In this document: in pieces, positions 23,201 through 35,730 of the stretch | Position numbering within the stretch: position 1 is the stretch's first letter | How the letters are laid out: each line of letters begins with the position of its first letter | From: Epiperipatus broadwayi | Taxonomy: Eukaryota; Onychophora; Udeonychophora; Euonychophora; Peripatidae | Reading direction: 5' to 3' | Assembly: GCA_028023455.1 (NCBI GenBank) | Contig: JAQFVV010000158.1 | Coordinates: 2,430,661-2,494,660, forward strand | DNA: 64,000 nt | Notes under the pieces: model-generated | The model's input: the letters and a program-made list of their open reading frames with translations, nothing else | Told to the model about the DNA's origin: nothing | The model's database searches: none | Program-made: the position numbers and the translations under genes

Positions 23201-23612
23201 ATTTAACTTGTTTATGGACATTTTTATGATATTAACAAATCTACTGAGTATAAAATAAAACATGGCTTTGTCCTTGCCTCACTTTTTTTTTTGAATCTCT
23301 GCTATCCTTTTTGTGTCATGTATTTGAACATATGGTGATGTTTTCATTCATATTACATGTAATGGATTATTGTTCAGCAAGGCATAATTTAGATTTAAAA
23401 TAACATACATCCTAGTTATGAAATTAATGTGCAATTTTTGTTTACATTATCCTGTGACCATCCTTCCCTAATGTAGATAGAGAACTTTTTTTATTGTAGA
23501 TTGTAACACTTAATCATAGATCAACTAATTATCTCAGTCCCTCAATCACAAATAAACTTTTTTTTTGAGACTCCAAATACACATTTGACAAAATGTTAAC
23601 ATTTGATGATAA

Positions 23613-23842
23613 GCAAAGCAAAACTCTCCATACAGTATTGCCACCCTGTGCCAACCAGAATAATCAATGAATGCCAGAAGGCTTGTGCATAAAATCCCTA
23701 TCTAATGCCTTACTCATCCAATATCTCCAGACTAGTTTCTGTTTTGTGGCCATCATCATTGAGGAGCTTTGGATCTGAGAGCACTGCACTTAGATCTCTG
23801 GTTGGCACAGGGTGGCAATACTGTACGGAGAGTTTTGCTTTG
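23613..23842. mobile_element. Short foldback MITE with ~47-bp terminal inverted repeats
   Basis: The left end gcaaagcaaaactctccata and the right end tacggagagttttgctttg are inverted copies, and the match continues through tattgccaccctgtgccaac to about 47 bp with one or two mismatches. The interior holds ggatctgagagcactgcac and cttgtgcataaaat, also found in the element at 51,536-51,914. It has no coding capacity. Confidence 0.85.
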
Positions 23843-26800
23843 TTTATAAACAATATGTGCTAGTATAAGATAGTGATCATGTGATATTTGATAAGCTTTC
23901 TAAAAAGATCATGATCAGATACATGGTTTAGCACTTTTTTACATAGATTCAGATCTGAATGTCTTAGCTTTGAAAAATTTGAACATCAGATCAGAGATGA
24001 TGATGTCTGATATGATTCCATCCTCATAACAGTATTCATTCATACTTAAATATATATATATATATTGTATGTGAAATAACCATGAAGAAAACTTCAAGAA
24101 TTAGACTATTTTTTATTATTAGTCCTATTAACTGGAAAAAAAATATCCTAAGATTTTATTGTTTGAAGAATTAATCTGTGTCAAGGTGTAAGATTTGTTA
24201 AACTGTATTTGATGGTGAAGTAAAAAATAAGAAATGCAAGTGTTAGATCAGTTTTTTGAGCAGAAACATAATTAAACACAGCTCATATTACACCAAGTAT
24301 GCCACTGAAATATTAGCAGAATTTTTAAAGTCACAACTTATAGAGTAAAATGTATATAAATCTAAAGGCAACATTTTTAGTCACCAAGTTACTTAAGGCA
24401 CTACTGGAATCACCTTAAATTTATGTTTACGAGGCAGAATTATGTATTAATTCTTATAATAACTTTCAAACCATCATAGTCGACTATATAATAAATCCAA
24501 ATGTGCACGATATTAAACTGATATAATTTTTTTTAAAAAATTACTTGTGTACATAACTGCTTTTAATATTTCAATCAGAAAACAGGTTTTCATCAGAAAT
24601 AGCTTTCTCTTATTGAAATATTACATAAACAATTGTATTTAATTTGTCATTTATTTACATATTTCTTTTTTTTGTTAGTTTACATATTACTTATTGTTTT
24701 CATATATACATAATAAAACAATCTATATAAAAATTGATTTGTAATAAAATGGGTAAAACCATGTGCATATTTTTATAGATAAATTTTTTTTAAAAAACTA
24801 TTAACACTAAATGCAGTGGAACGTGAGAATTATCAGTCTTCTTCATCAATTAAACTTTTTTTTATTATTATTATCATAGAAAAAATATGATTAAAATTAG
24901 TTTTACTTTTTGGGAAATTGTGGATATTTGATTTTTAAAAGATAATTTCTGTATTTGTGCAGAAGCTTAAGAAATCTTGAATTATTACTTGGGAATTTGA
25001 TTTTATATAAATCTTGTTAGATAATATTTTTGAGTTATTCTTAACCATCTAAAGTTTAGTGAGAAAAAATTAATGCATATTTCATGGTATCTAAAATATT
25101 ATGTGTTTAATGTTTGTGTAATAGTTTAAATTCTCTGCTTGCAGAGCAATGATGATAACTAAAGTATTAAATTACTGTGATAATCATTGATTATAATTAG
25201 TTCTTGATTGCCGTTTTCTTAACTTTTTTTTTTTTATAAAGTTTAATGAATTCTTTATATTATTAAGTTACATGGTGCTTAGTGTCATTCAATTACATTG
25301 TTGTGTTTTTTTTTTTTTGCTCCCAAGGATAAAAATTGTAATATTTTTCAATTTTATGTACTGAGTGAATGAATAGTTAATAGTTTGAGTTAATATGCAT
25401 TCATTATCTAGCAATAGTAATAGGAATTTTTTTATTTTTTGGAATTCTCATTTTAATAACTGCACATCTGTGTAAGAAAAAAAAGATTAGTTTTGTTGCC
25501 AATATGTTTATCCATCTAACTAGAAAATTGTATATATATATATTATAAATCAAAATACTAACTATAATTATTAATTGTAATATAGTAGTAATTATTCAGT
25601 TGAATTTTTAAACTAAATTCCATTATGAAATAATTTCTTGATTAATTATAGGTTAAATCAGCTTTCATTAAATACAAATTAACAAACCGTATTGTAGCTA
25701 ATATATTAATTAAGCTTGTGGGTGTTAAATAGAAAACTAAAAGTTTTAACGTTAATGGCATTATTAAAATCTTTATAAACCATAATTCTTTCATGTTATG
25801 GCTTCAATCATTCTTCTCCATACATGCAATATTAATCTGATATTAATTTTTTATGCCCATGGAAAAGAATGATTGGACATGTAAAATTACCAAGAATCTT
25901 AGTTTATAAAACGTTGTAATCATATCATTAACATTAAAATTTTTGGTTTGCTATTTAATTACCCGTTTTTATTTAATATAGTATTTATATTATTATTGTT
26001 GATTTGTATTTATTAATTTTGATAAGGATATACAGGATTGAAAACCAGTTTTTGTCTTGAAATTCTGAAGAAATTAATTATTTCATAATGGACAAGTTTA
26101 CATACAATAATTATAAAATGTCTTTGGTAAGAAATATGGCTCACGTCAGCTCAACTTAGGAGATGCTGCATTGGCTTGACTATAATTGGATTACTTTTTA
26201 TGGATGATATAGTATAACATTAATTTTTCTTATCATTGGCGAATAGAAATAGGAAAGTTAGCTCATCAGCAGTTTATACTATTACTGAGTCAAGTCTTCT
26301 GCTCAACAGAAAACTGTTCTGGTATGAACTAACTGTCCACAGTAATTTGTTTTTAAAATTTTTTACTAATAGAGTAAAACTATATTTTAACTCTAAGTTG
26401 TTGACTGATGCTATAAGTATGTATTTGCTTAATACAGATACTCAGATTGATTGAAATTTTTTTGCAATCATTAATAGATATAATTTTATAATTGAGACTT
26501 TATTAAAATCATTCAGTTTTTTTTTTTTTTTTAGTGATTAAATATTGTTTAAACTTTTATTCATTTAAAAATTCTAATGAAAATTGGTTTTTTGAAAAAT
26601 ATTTTAATGCCCATGGCATCATAAGATTTATAAAAAAAATTATTTTTATTATTAATGAATGATTGTGGCATTTTTTAGTCTTGAAGCTTGAATGACAAGG
26701 GAACACCAAAAGTAAATCAATTTTAAAAAATAAACATGATCTTTTATTTTTTTAAAGTTATATATATATTGAAACAAAAGTCATTGCTGGTTATATATGT

Positions 26801-28499
26801 GTGTGTGAATGTAAACAGTAGGAGTAGTAATCGGAAAAGAAATTTTTATTTAGGGTCCATTCTTCTTTAAAACTATTTCCGTTTTAGATCGCAGTGGCAA
26901 AATAAATCATTTTAAAATATGAAATAAAGAAAGAAAACCGCAAGATTTACCAAAATATCAAGTTTAATACGTGAACAAATAATAGAAATGTAGCAGTTTT
27001 CTTTTTTTACATGATAAATATGAAATTACATTAAAGAATATTGCTATAAATGCTTCACTGTTTTGTTTTGTTTTGTTTTTTTCAAATATAATCAATAATT
27101 AACCAACATATCTAGAAAGTTTAATTATATATATATTATAAGTGAATGGTCTACTAGGATTAGATGAAAATAATTTGAAAATTAGAAATGATTATTTTTG
27201 AATGTTTAAATATTTGACATAGCTAACTTCAATTAAAAAAATATCTTATTGATATAAAATATTTTCAAGGTTTAAGTAAGTACTATAAAAATTCTTCTTT
27301 CTTTTGATAATTTTGATTGCTTAAGTGTTGGGATAATTATTTTTTCTTGGTTTGTAGACAAATTTAATATGAATTTTTCTCTAGAAATATTAAATGGTTT
27401 TCTAATGAACTTTTAAATAATACTTTCTGTTCAACTTCAGTATGTAATTATTTACTTACAATATGGTAAGTTTTTCTTTTTATTTAGTTTCATCTGGCTG
27501 AAATGGTTTGTTATATCTATGTATTAATTGAAATACTAATGTCCAAGATGATTTGAAAACTTGAGAGCTGGTACAAAATTAATTTAAAGATAGTCTTCTT
27601 TTTGCCCCTCATTCTGCAAAAGCTTTTTGGCATATTGAGTCATTCTGTTTTGCTGTGAATTTTTATTCTGTTATTACTGGCACTTATTAATTAACTTCTA
27701 CCACTATACATCTTATATATTTATTTATTAACTTGTTTTACAGCTTACATAGATTTTGACCTATTTATCAATTCTTTGTTTGACAAAAAATAAATTGTTT
27801 TTGAGTAATATGATTATATGTTCTTATAATGATTTATTTCTGTTTACATTTGTAGCAAATAATTTAATCTCTTAATTGGTTTTACTTACAAAGAGAAAAA
27901 TAAACATGTTTATTTATATAATGTGACAGGCATTCTTGAAGTGGCCATGCACAAGGTGGCTGTAGCTAAAGCTACAGCTAATCACATGCATATAAATTTA
28001 TATTTTTGTATTAATTTAAGTTATATTTTATCGCCATTATAATAATAAATTGAGTACTAATTATATAAACATACTGTTAAAAGAATGATAATGGTCTGTG
28101 CATATATTTTTGTATGTGTGAATTATAATGTTGTATATCCGAGTAGTGTTTTTATATTTTTATTTTTAAACCATCGCGAATTTTTCTAATTTACGTTTCT
28201 TTTAAGTTGTTTACATGTTGGAACACATATATAAAGTATCAAATTGGAAAAGAATAAATATCTATATACTGTTCTTCCATAAAATAATAATCATAAAATA
28301 ATAAATCTTACAACAGCTATATAAATATCAATTTTTTTTATATATATTAAACATATTAAAAATAATTTAAATAATTATATGAATATTTACAAGACTTCTA
28401 TAAATTTGGTTAATAACTCATTAATTAAAAATGAATAAATTATATAAATTGACATATATAATTGTAAAAAAAAAATGCATGCAATTTATTTATTTATTA
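23843..28499. other. AT-rich intergenic sequence, no gene seen
   Basis: About 4.6 kb of low-GC sequence with poly-T tracts (25,300-25,320; 26,518-26,534), TA microsatellites and no supportable exon. A GC-richer patch at 26,130-26,350 (ctcacgtcagctcaactt, cagcagtttatactatt) is not recognised. A short near-perfect palindrome, gctgtagctaaagctacagc, lies at 27,959-27,978. Confidence 0.5.
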
Positions 28500-28501
28500 T
28501 A

Positions 28502-29415
28502 CACCTGGGTCTCGTTTTACGCGATAGATAGGTTCCTCAGAAAACACGTGCAAACGAAATCGCTCAAAAATAGACGTAACTTACCTTGAAAAAGGGGGGA
28601 TATGGAAATTACTTTAAAATTTGTGCAAAAAAAAAAAGGAAATATGACTAATAAAAAATTTCAAATTTGAAAAAAATTGATACAAGACAAACTTTTTTTA
28701 ACTATGATATTTAATTTTATTCAAAACGATATATTTTTATGCATAATTTACAGTAATTTACATTTTTATACACATTTTAATTATTATCGCTATTTGCCGG
28801 TAAACAGGTTCGTTTGCAAACTGGTAAAAAATCAGATTCTTCACAAGAGGAAATACAACTAGCGCCAACATCACTCTCATGTTGTGTTAATGGTTTTCTG
28901 GTGGCAACGTAATTAGTAATTAATCTAACAACTAAAAATTAAATTCTTATTTTTGTCTTTAATTTTTTAATTTTCAATTTTAATTGTGCCCACTGCTATT
29001 ACTCACCTTTTAAAAATAAACTTGCGGACACTAAATGATTAATAATTGATTACATTCTTTTTTAAAAAGCAAAAACAGAATGTGATTTAAAATGCAAAAT
29101 TAACACACCCAATGTTTGAACAAATTTACATTATAATCTTGTAAAATTTAATGTGTGTATACATAAAATGTGGAAATCATGATTTTAATTTCATTATTGC
29201 ATAAAATCTTACTATTATAAAGCACTGAAAATATTGAAATTACTAAGATGAAAGTCGAATTCCAATAATGTGCTATTACTTTCAATATGATGTAAGTGCG
29301 CGAAATTTAGTATTTAAAGTAATAGCGCATTATCGGAGTTCAACTTCCGGAGAAACGTGAATCGCGTAACTTCAAAATCGCGTTAAATAAATCCATCTAA
29401 AAAGATACCCAGGTG
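28502..29415. mobile_element. Tc1/mariner-pogo (Tigger-like) MITE, 914 bp
   Basis: The left end CACCTGGGTCTCGTTTTACG and the right end (complement CACCTGGGTATCTTTTTAGA) form imperfect TIRs flanked by TA on both sides (28,500-28,501 and 29,416-29,417). The terminal phrase ggtctcgttttacgcgat, followed by cgaaatcgc, resembles the ends of pogo/Tigger elements. An internal inverted repeat (gtcgaattccaataatgtgc at 29,255-29,274 and its diverged complement near 29,320-29,345) forms a hairpin close to the right end. No transposase ORF is present, so it is non-autonomous. Confidence 0.75.
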
Positions 29416-29417
29416 TA

Positions 29418-31780
29418 TTGTTATGATATAGTCAGTTATTTTGTAATTACTGGATTTATATGTAGGTTTTGATTTTTTTTAATGATTTATATTTGTATTG
29501 GTTGTTTTAATTTCATTATTGAACACTAGATGGTTTTATGTCTGTAATAGTTTGTTAACGTAATAGATTATTAATATTTGAAAAGGGCACCAAATCAGGT
29601 GCTGAAAAAGGCTTTTATGTATATAAATAATTTTATATTTATATAGCTGTTATAAGAATTTATTGTTTTCTGATTATTATTACATACAAATTGTAAATGG
29701 TCCAACACTTCTATTTTTGTTATGTTTGTCACATATTTTCTCTGTTTATAAGTTAAGGCAAGGTCAGACTACTATTTGACCAAATATTAATTTTACTAAT
29801 AGATTGGAAATGGTCATTCTGCTCTGTGTCTTATTTTTTTAAAAATATAAGAAAATATAAAATAATTAGATGCCAATATCACAAAGAAAATCTTATTTTA
29901 GTTTTAGACTTGTTTTTTTTTTTTTTTTAATCTTTTGTAAAGGAAAAGTGAACAACTTTCCTTTTGTGTTAGCATTGAAAATTGATGTAAATTGAATTCC
30001 TTAATCAACCAAGATGGTCTGAGTGAAAACTAAAAATAAAAATAAAAGATTAAAATAAGAGATAAATACTCAGGTGTAAAAGCTATAGGTATTGTTCCAA
30101 TCAAATTGCTGTGAATTTAGAGTGGGTGACACAATAGTAACAGGTGGTACTCAAATTCATATTGTAATGAGTGTGCTATATATACTGTTCACGAGGTGCT
30201 GAAGGGGATAGAATAATATACAAATAGTTCGTTTGTTCTCTGGTTCTTTTGAGCTGCTATGAAATATTGTGGTTGCTGTGTTGCATTCTCTTAGTCTGCC
30301 ATACTAGTCCCTGCCACTAAAGTATTCAACCATAGGTCTAGGAAGACTGTATGTGAGAATTTATCTAAAGAATTAAGTAGATGCCAATCACCCAACATAG
30401 AAATTAGTAAAAAAGGAATAGAGCCAAGCTTGGCTACAAATGAAAGTTCCCAAAAGTTCTGCAAATAATTTGCAGCTTGCTGATGCTGTACTAAAGAAGA
30501 GCAAATATTAGTAGAAACTTAAGAAAGATGCAAATGACTGAAGTAGTCAATGTGATGAATAGGGAGTAGAATATACCATTGCCATGTAACCACTAATACC
30601 AGTTGATGATGAAGAACACCAAAATGCCTATATCTTACTGAAATGAAGAGAAATCCTCACTACCCTGTTGTCAAGTTTAGCAGCACACTCAAGAAGCCCC
30701 CAAAGTCCAGATGAAAAAATCTGAAACACTGGAGTGTATTTTTTTTTCATTTATTGTTTTATTTGATTATTGTCTGTATGCTTCAGTAAAGATGAATCTT
30801 ATTAATACGTATGTTTTTGATGTGTTACATATATGTTGAGTTGTTTGTTCATGAAGCGTTGGATTGTTTTAGATTAAAGCATTCTCTCACATTAAGTTTA
30901 AAAATGCTTAGATATGCATATGTATGTGTGTGTGTTTTTTTTTTATGCATATTATTGCCAGTAACATATATGCGTACTTAATAAAGAAATTCAAATTGAT
31001 TTAAAATATAGCATTTTGTTTTTTTTGTCTCCGAATGTGCGTTTGATTTATATACAAACACATACTTATAAAATGTTTTAGTTAAGCAGTGGGGAGGATG
31101 TGTAGATAGACATACATGTACATCTATTATTTTTGATATTATATGAAATAAAAATAATGTTTAATCTGTGTACATGTGGGTAGAAACTCAGACCACTTTA
31201 TTCAGGGATACTTATATGAAAATAGGAAGGGGTTCCATATGTAAAGTGAATCAACATTATTCTTAGTTTCTTTTCTTGTATCACAATGTTGGGGTTAATA
31301 GAATGTTTTTTATTCATGTATAGAAATGGTGGTTGTTTATTTGACAAAATAAATATTTGTTCTTGTTTTTAAATTATTTCATTATGAGTGTTTTTATTTC
31401 TCTCTTTTCCAACAAGACTATATACATTTTCTGAGTGTAGCACCTAATCCTTTAGTTACCTGAGATAAAGAGATGATTGGGCTTAGGGACACTACCTTAT
31501 CAGATTATTTAAAGTTTATTGTCAAGCTGATATCTTTCTTCATGTATTTGTTTCATATGTTCTGTTGGTAGTTGTATATACTTTTGGGAGGGGTTTCTTT
31601 TTCCGGAAATGGCGTGTAAAGACCATGTTCAAATCCTGCCTTGAAAGTTATACCAATTCCAAATCCTGATATCCATAAGCATGGCAATAGAGTTTTGGTA
31701 AGAGAGAGATCAAGAAATACTAACCAGCTTTGGTTGAATCTCCCATTTAAGATTAATTAGTTAAGTCATTTAATTGTATT
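29418..31780. other. Intergenic sequence with an unidentified GC-richer block
   Basis: Mostly AT-rich. The block 30,170-30,740 has clearly higher GC (for example gccaagcttggctacaaatg and gaagcccccaaagtccag), but stops occur in every frame and I recognise no motif; it may be an old transposon relic. A second such patch, 31,585-31,740 (ccggaaatggcgtgtaaaga), is also unassigned. Confidence 0.4.
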
Positions 31781-31789
31781 TTTTTATAT

Positions 31790-32166
31790 TGGACTGTTTC
31801 TATCATCAAATATGTGTGTTAAATGTCTTTAGAGAAATTTAGGTTCACTTAAATATTCCAAATACGTTCAACTGTTAGTAATATAACAGCAAACAGGTTA
31901 GTATAAACTAAACTGTTAGTAATATCACAGCAAACAAGTTAGTATATGCACCAACTGTTAGTAATATCACAGCAATGCACTAACTGTTAGCAATATAAAC
32001 AGGTTAGTACATGCACAATGTTTCGAGAGGTATTATTCTCCCCTCTTCTTCAGGTGTTGCTGGCTGACCAGTGACACTGTTAGCATGGGATTCGAACCTG
32101 GGTCCCATGCTAGTATTGTCACTGGTCAGGCCAGAAACACCTGAAGAAGAGGGGAGAATAATACAT
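31790..32166. mobile_element. PLE tail plus tRNA-like hairpin (solo terminal repeat)
   Basis: The left part (31,790-32,030) matches the tail of the palindrome PLE on the minus strand: ggactgtttctatcatc and ctgttagtaatat, the latter repeated about three times at 31,912-31,995. Then comes an almost perfect hairpin, 32,030-32,160, with stems from tattattctcccctcttctt and its complement. The apex, gggattcgaacctgggtccc, is a tRNA B box (complement GGTTCGAATCCC). The minus strand carries CTGAAGA (32,053-32,047) and CGAAAC (32,025-32,020). No coding sequence is attached. Confidence 0.75.
32008..32060 (-). ncRNA. Hammerhead-ribozyme-like core in the PLE tail
   Basis: On the minus strand CTGAAGA (32,053-32,047) is followed by AGAGG...CCTCT, able to form a stem, then CGAAAC (32,025-32,020). 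After that a 4-bp stem ACAT/ATGT closes a 5-nt loop (32,021-32,009) and ends in GTA (32,010-32,008), a permitted hammerhead cleavage triplet. Hammerhead motifs are known in Penelope-like elements. Against it: an unpaired C before GAAA and no evident stem I partner. I call it hammerhead-like only. Confidence 0.35.
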
Positions 32167-32169
32167 GTT

Positions 32170-34566
32170 TAATTATTATTACAGTATATTAAGATACATT
32201 AGCTTATAAATGAAGAGTATGTCTCCTTAGTCTACTGGGATATCATTCAGTTATTCAGTAATATGATAAATTATTATGTTAAAAACCTGAGATTATTATT
32301 ACATGATTTTACAATTATTTCAATACATTTATTTTGCTAATATCACAAATGTGGCATTAACAAATCAATTATATTAACTCTTATTTCCAAGAGTAATTTC
32401 GAATCACTTCATGGCAATAATTCGTGTTTAATCAGTAATTTATAGTTGCTTCTCCTCTTTTTATTATTTCTTTAAGATAGTTGACATTGTCTCTCGCTCG
32501 TTTGTATTCCTTTTTTAGAATATATATATATATATGTCTGAATTTAAAGTTTTTTAAAAAACAAAGTCTTTTGTTAAAGATTTTTGATTATTTTTAAATT
32601 TAATAGATTTATCATTTTAAAATAAAAGCAGAGTTGTTTAACTTCCCACTTTTTTTTTAGCTTGTGTTTTTTTTTTTTTTGGTGTGACTGATTTCCTGGC
32701 ACATAAAATGAAAGGTGATGAGATAAAATTCTTAATTTCAAAGATTAAGCTAATAAAAAATGATTCTTTGAAAAAACTAATTGATAGCATGGGGTAAACA
32801 ACTTTTAAGTCTATCTACTAGCAGGTTTTAATTTTTAATGGTTTATATATTTACTAAGAAACTATTTATTAAATTGATCTTTTGAAACCCAGTGTCTTAA
32901 ATTATGCGTACACATCCTATGTTACATTTTAGGAATGAAATGATCTTAAGTGTTTATGTAAACAATTACTTTAAGCATGGCATATTTATGCATTTGTTAG
33001 ACTATGGTTGGGAGAGCACTATAAGGTGCTTACTATAAAGAAGAGGAGGATTTTCAGGAATGATGCAATGAACTTACTAAAACTTATGATCAAACTCTAA
33101 AACTGAGATACCAAAATAACTTAGATGAAATGTCTAGATTGGAAATATTGAAAGGAAAATTTTAGATTGAGTATCATAAAGATGATATGATATAAAAGTA
33201 GTTTTACATATTAATTACTTGGAAAATTGTAGATAATGGTGTCCTAGGTACTTGGAAAATTATGAAATGATAATAAATAGATGGTATAAAATTGGATCTA
33301 TGGAGAAAAAATAGTTGCAGTCTGTTAGGAATGTAAACTTTAAATCTAAAGAAAGAATCACTCCATTAAAAGTTACTAAAATGTATAATAATTTGAAGAT
33401 TGAATCATATTGTAAATATGAATTTAGCATAAACATTTTTATATTGCAGTAATAATATTCATAATATGATATCCAACATAATCTTACTAAGTTTCTATTT
33501 ATATATTTAAGTATTAACATGAGAAAATTAATGGCACACACAAATTGATATATCATGAAGGGAAGGGATGAGGAAAAAATAGAAAGTCACTATATAAGTT
33601 GCCTCACAGTTATTACGTAAATTGTGATATATTGTTAACTCAGGATGTAGTTTCACTACCTAGAACACATCTCAAATTAATCTCTTCTTTCTGGATACTC
33701 ATTCTGGGTAACCCCTTCAAACAAATAACGAATTTTGACAAAAAAATTAACCTTATGAAGTTCCATGTATTTATTTTTTAAATCTGATTCACTACTAAAG
33801 CCAGATGATTTGATTTTCTTATGCATTACTGGAATCTCATCAAGTCATTCATGGTCATTGTGTCTATCTGCTTTAGAAGTGGAATTTATCAATCTCCTAA
33901 TTGAACTCTTTGCATATTTTTATTAAGTTTGTTAAAAATTAAATGTCTAATAAAAAAATATGTATGCTAAATAAATAAATAAAATTAATTTTGACAAAAA
34001 AATAATTCTTATATGATAAATATTTATAATTTCAGGATTTAACATGCATAATTTAAAGCAAAGACTGTAGATTTCAGTAACAAGTAACTATTTTCATTGC
34101 AACAGTCATTTGTAAAATCATATCTCCATTCTTTATAGTAAAAATTAAAAAAAACCATCATAACACAATTTCGTTGCTCCAAATAATGATTGCTGCTGCT
34201 GCTACTACTACTACTATGTTTTAAAGGTAACTTTATTCAAAAACAAGTGGTTACATGGTTGTTGATTATACATAGTGTTATACATAGGTTTACACAGTTA
34301 TTACATTACAGTCTGTATATTTGATTAGAGTCTCTTTGCACTTAAAAATTGACTTTTTAGAACTTAGATAATAGCTTTCACAATGTTTTTGATTTTTTGC
34401 ACACTTTATGAAATATTTATTGTCCAAGTTTATGTACAACATAAATCAATGATCATGGTTTCAGTAATTTTTTCATGTTCTTGCAACACTGAATTTCATG
34501 TTTGCCTTTGTCCTTTTCTATTATATCCTTTATTATAAAGTGGCCTGAATTTTAAAAAGAGACCAC
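32170..34566. other. AT-rich intergenic sequence up to the gap
   Basis: No supportable gene. It contains a TA microsatellite (32,520-32,535), poly-T tracts near 32,650-32,680 and a trinucleotide run (tgc then tac/act units) at 34,191-34,216. The open frames at 33,260-33,556 and 33,599-33,781 have AT-driven composition and no recognisable motif. Confidence 0.5.
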
Positions 34567-35066
34567 NNNNNNNNNNNNNNNNNNNNNNNNNNNNNNNNNN
34601 NNNNNNNNNNNNNNNNNNNNNNNNNNNNNNNNNNNNNNNNNNNNNNNNNNNNNNNNNNNNNNNNNNNNNNNNNNNNNNNNNNNNNNNNNNNNNNNNNNNN
34701 NNNNNNNNNNNNNNNNNNNNNNNNNNNNNNNNNNNNNNNNNNNNNNNNNNNNNNNNNNNNNNNNNNNNNNNNNNNNNNNNNNNNNNNNNNNNNNNNNNNN
34801 NNNNNNNNNNNNNNNNNNNNNNNNNNNNNNNNNNNNNNNNNNNNNNNNNNNNNNNNNNNNNNNNNNNNNNNNNNNNNNNNNNNNNNNNNNNNNNNNNNNN
34901 NNNNNNNNNNNNNNNNNNNNNNNNNNNNNNNNNNNNNNNNNNNNNNNNNNNNNNNNNNNNNNNNNNNNNNNNNNNNNNNNNNNNNNNNNNNNNNNNNNNN
35001 NNNNNNNNNNNNNNNNNNNNNNNNNNNNNNNNNNNNNNNNNNNNNNNNNNNNNNNNNNNNNNNNNN
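34567..35066. other. Assembly gap (500 N)
   Basis: Exactly 500 undetermined bases, most likely a fixed-size scaffolding gap. True distance, order and orientation across it are uncertain. Any frame crossing it is meaningless. Confidence 0.98.
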
Positions 35067-35159
35067 CACGATTCAAATTCTTAATTTATACTTGTTATCA
35101 TAGTTATTGTTTAAATTATTAGATAGATTCATCATTTAGATTAATATTTGTTTTATATT

Positions 35160-35730
35160 GTTTTATGTATCAACATCGCACAGTAAGTCACGATGTTTTC
35201 TTTAGTATGTGATCTAGTTAAGATAGTCTTAAGAGAGGGGCGGGTCTATGAAAATAAATGTCGATAACTTATGTTGTAAGCAATAAAGCGGGGGGATGAT
35301 TTATAAGCCTTGTGTTCGGGCGTAAACGAACAGATTGATAGGTCAGCGTTGACCAATAAACGGCCTTCCTGCCGTGATAGACTTAGTAAAGAAACATGCT
35401 GATTTTAATTAGCGGTCAATGCGTCTTCTCCGGGAGGAGTCTTGTTAGGGACAATCGTGTAGCGACCCTGAGTCATCGGATTGGTCCATGCTGAGAGTAT
35501 CGAGTTAGCGGGCGGGATTTGACTTCGGAATCGTTTTGACATAATGTAAGGTGATGCGAGTAGTTAAAACACTTAAATAATCGTATCTGGCGCCCTCTTA
35601 TGTGGATTATAAACAACTGTCGATGTAAGAAAAAAAATAAAGCCTTACGCTGTGTCATGTTAGTTTCGAAGCCGTAATCTCTTGGTAACCGTAGATATCT
35701 CGCGAGTGGAAAGAGGGGGTTTACGTTACA
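35160..35730. mobile_element. Probable LTR fragment at the edge of the third copy
   Basis: This compact block has much higher GC than its surroundings (cgggcgtaaacgaac, ctccgggaggag, tctcgcgagtgg) and contains several AATAAA signals (near 35,282, 35,346 and 35,636). It ends gtttacgttaca at 35,730, exactly where homology with the arm unit begins. Read on the minus strand it starts TGTAACG, a common LTR start; on the plus strand it ends in CA. The other end, internal region and any target duplication would be in or beyond the gap, so orientation and family are open. Confidence 0.45.

Noticed and set aside
33260-33556. A 98-codon minus-strand frame
   Set aside because: AT-driven composition, no recognisable motif, no splice or promoter context.
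34533-35076. Long open frames across 34,533-35,076
   Set aside because: They consist almost wholly of the 500 undetermined bases and carry no information.
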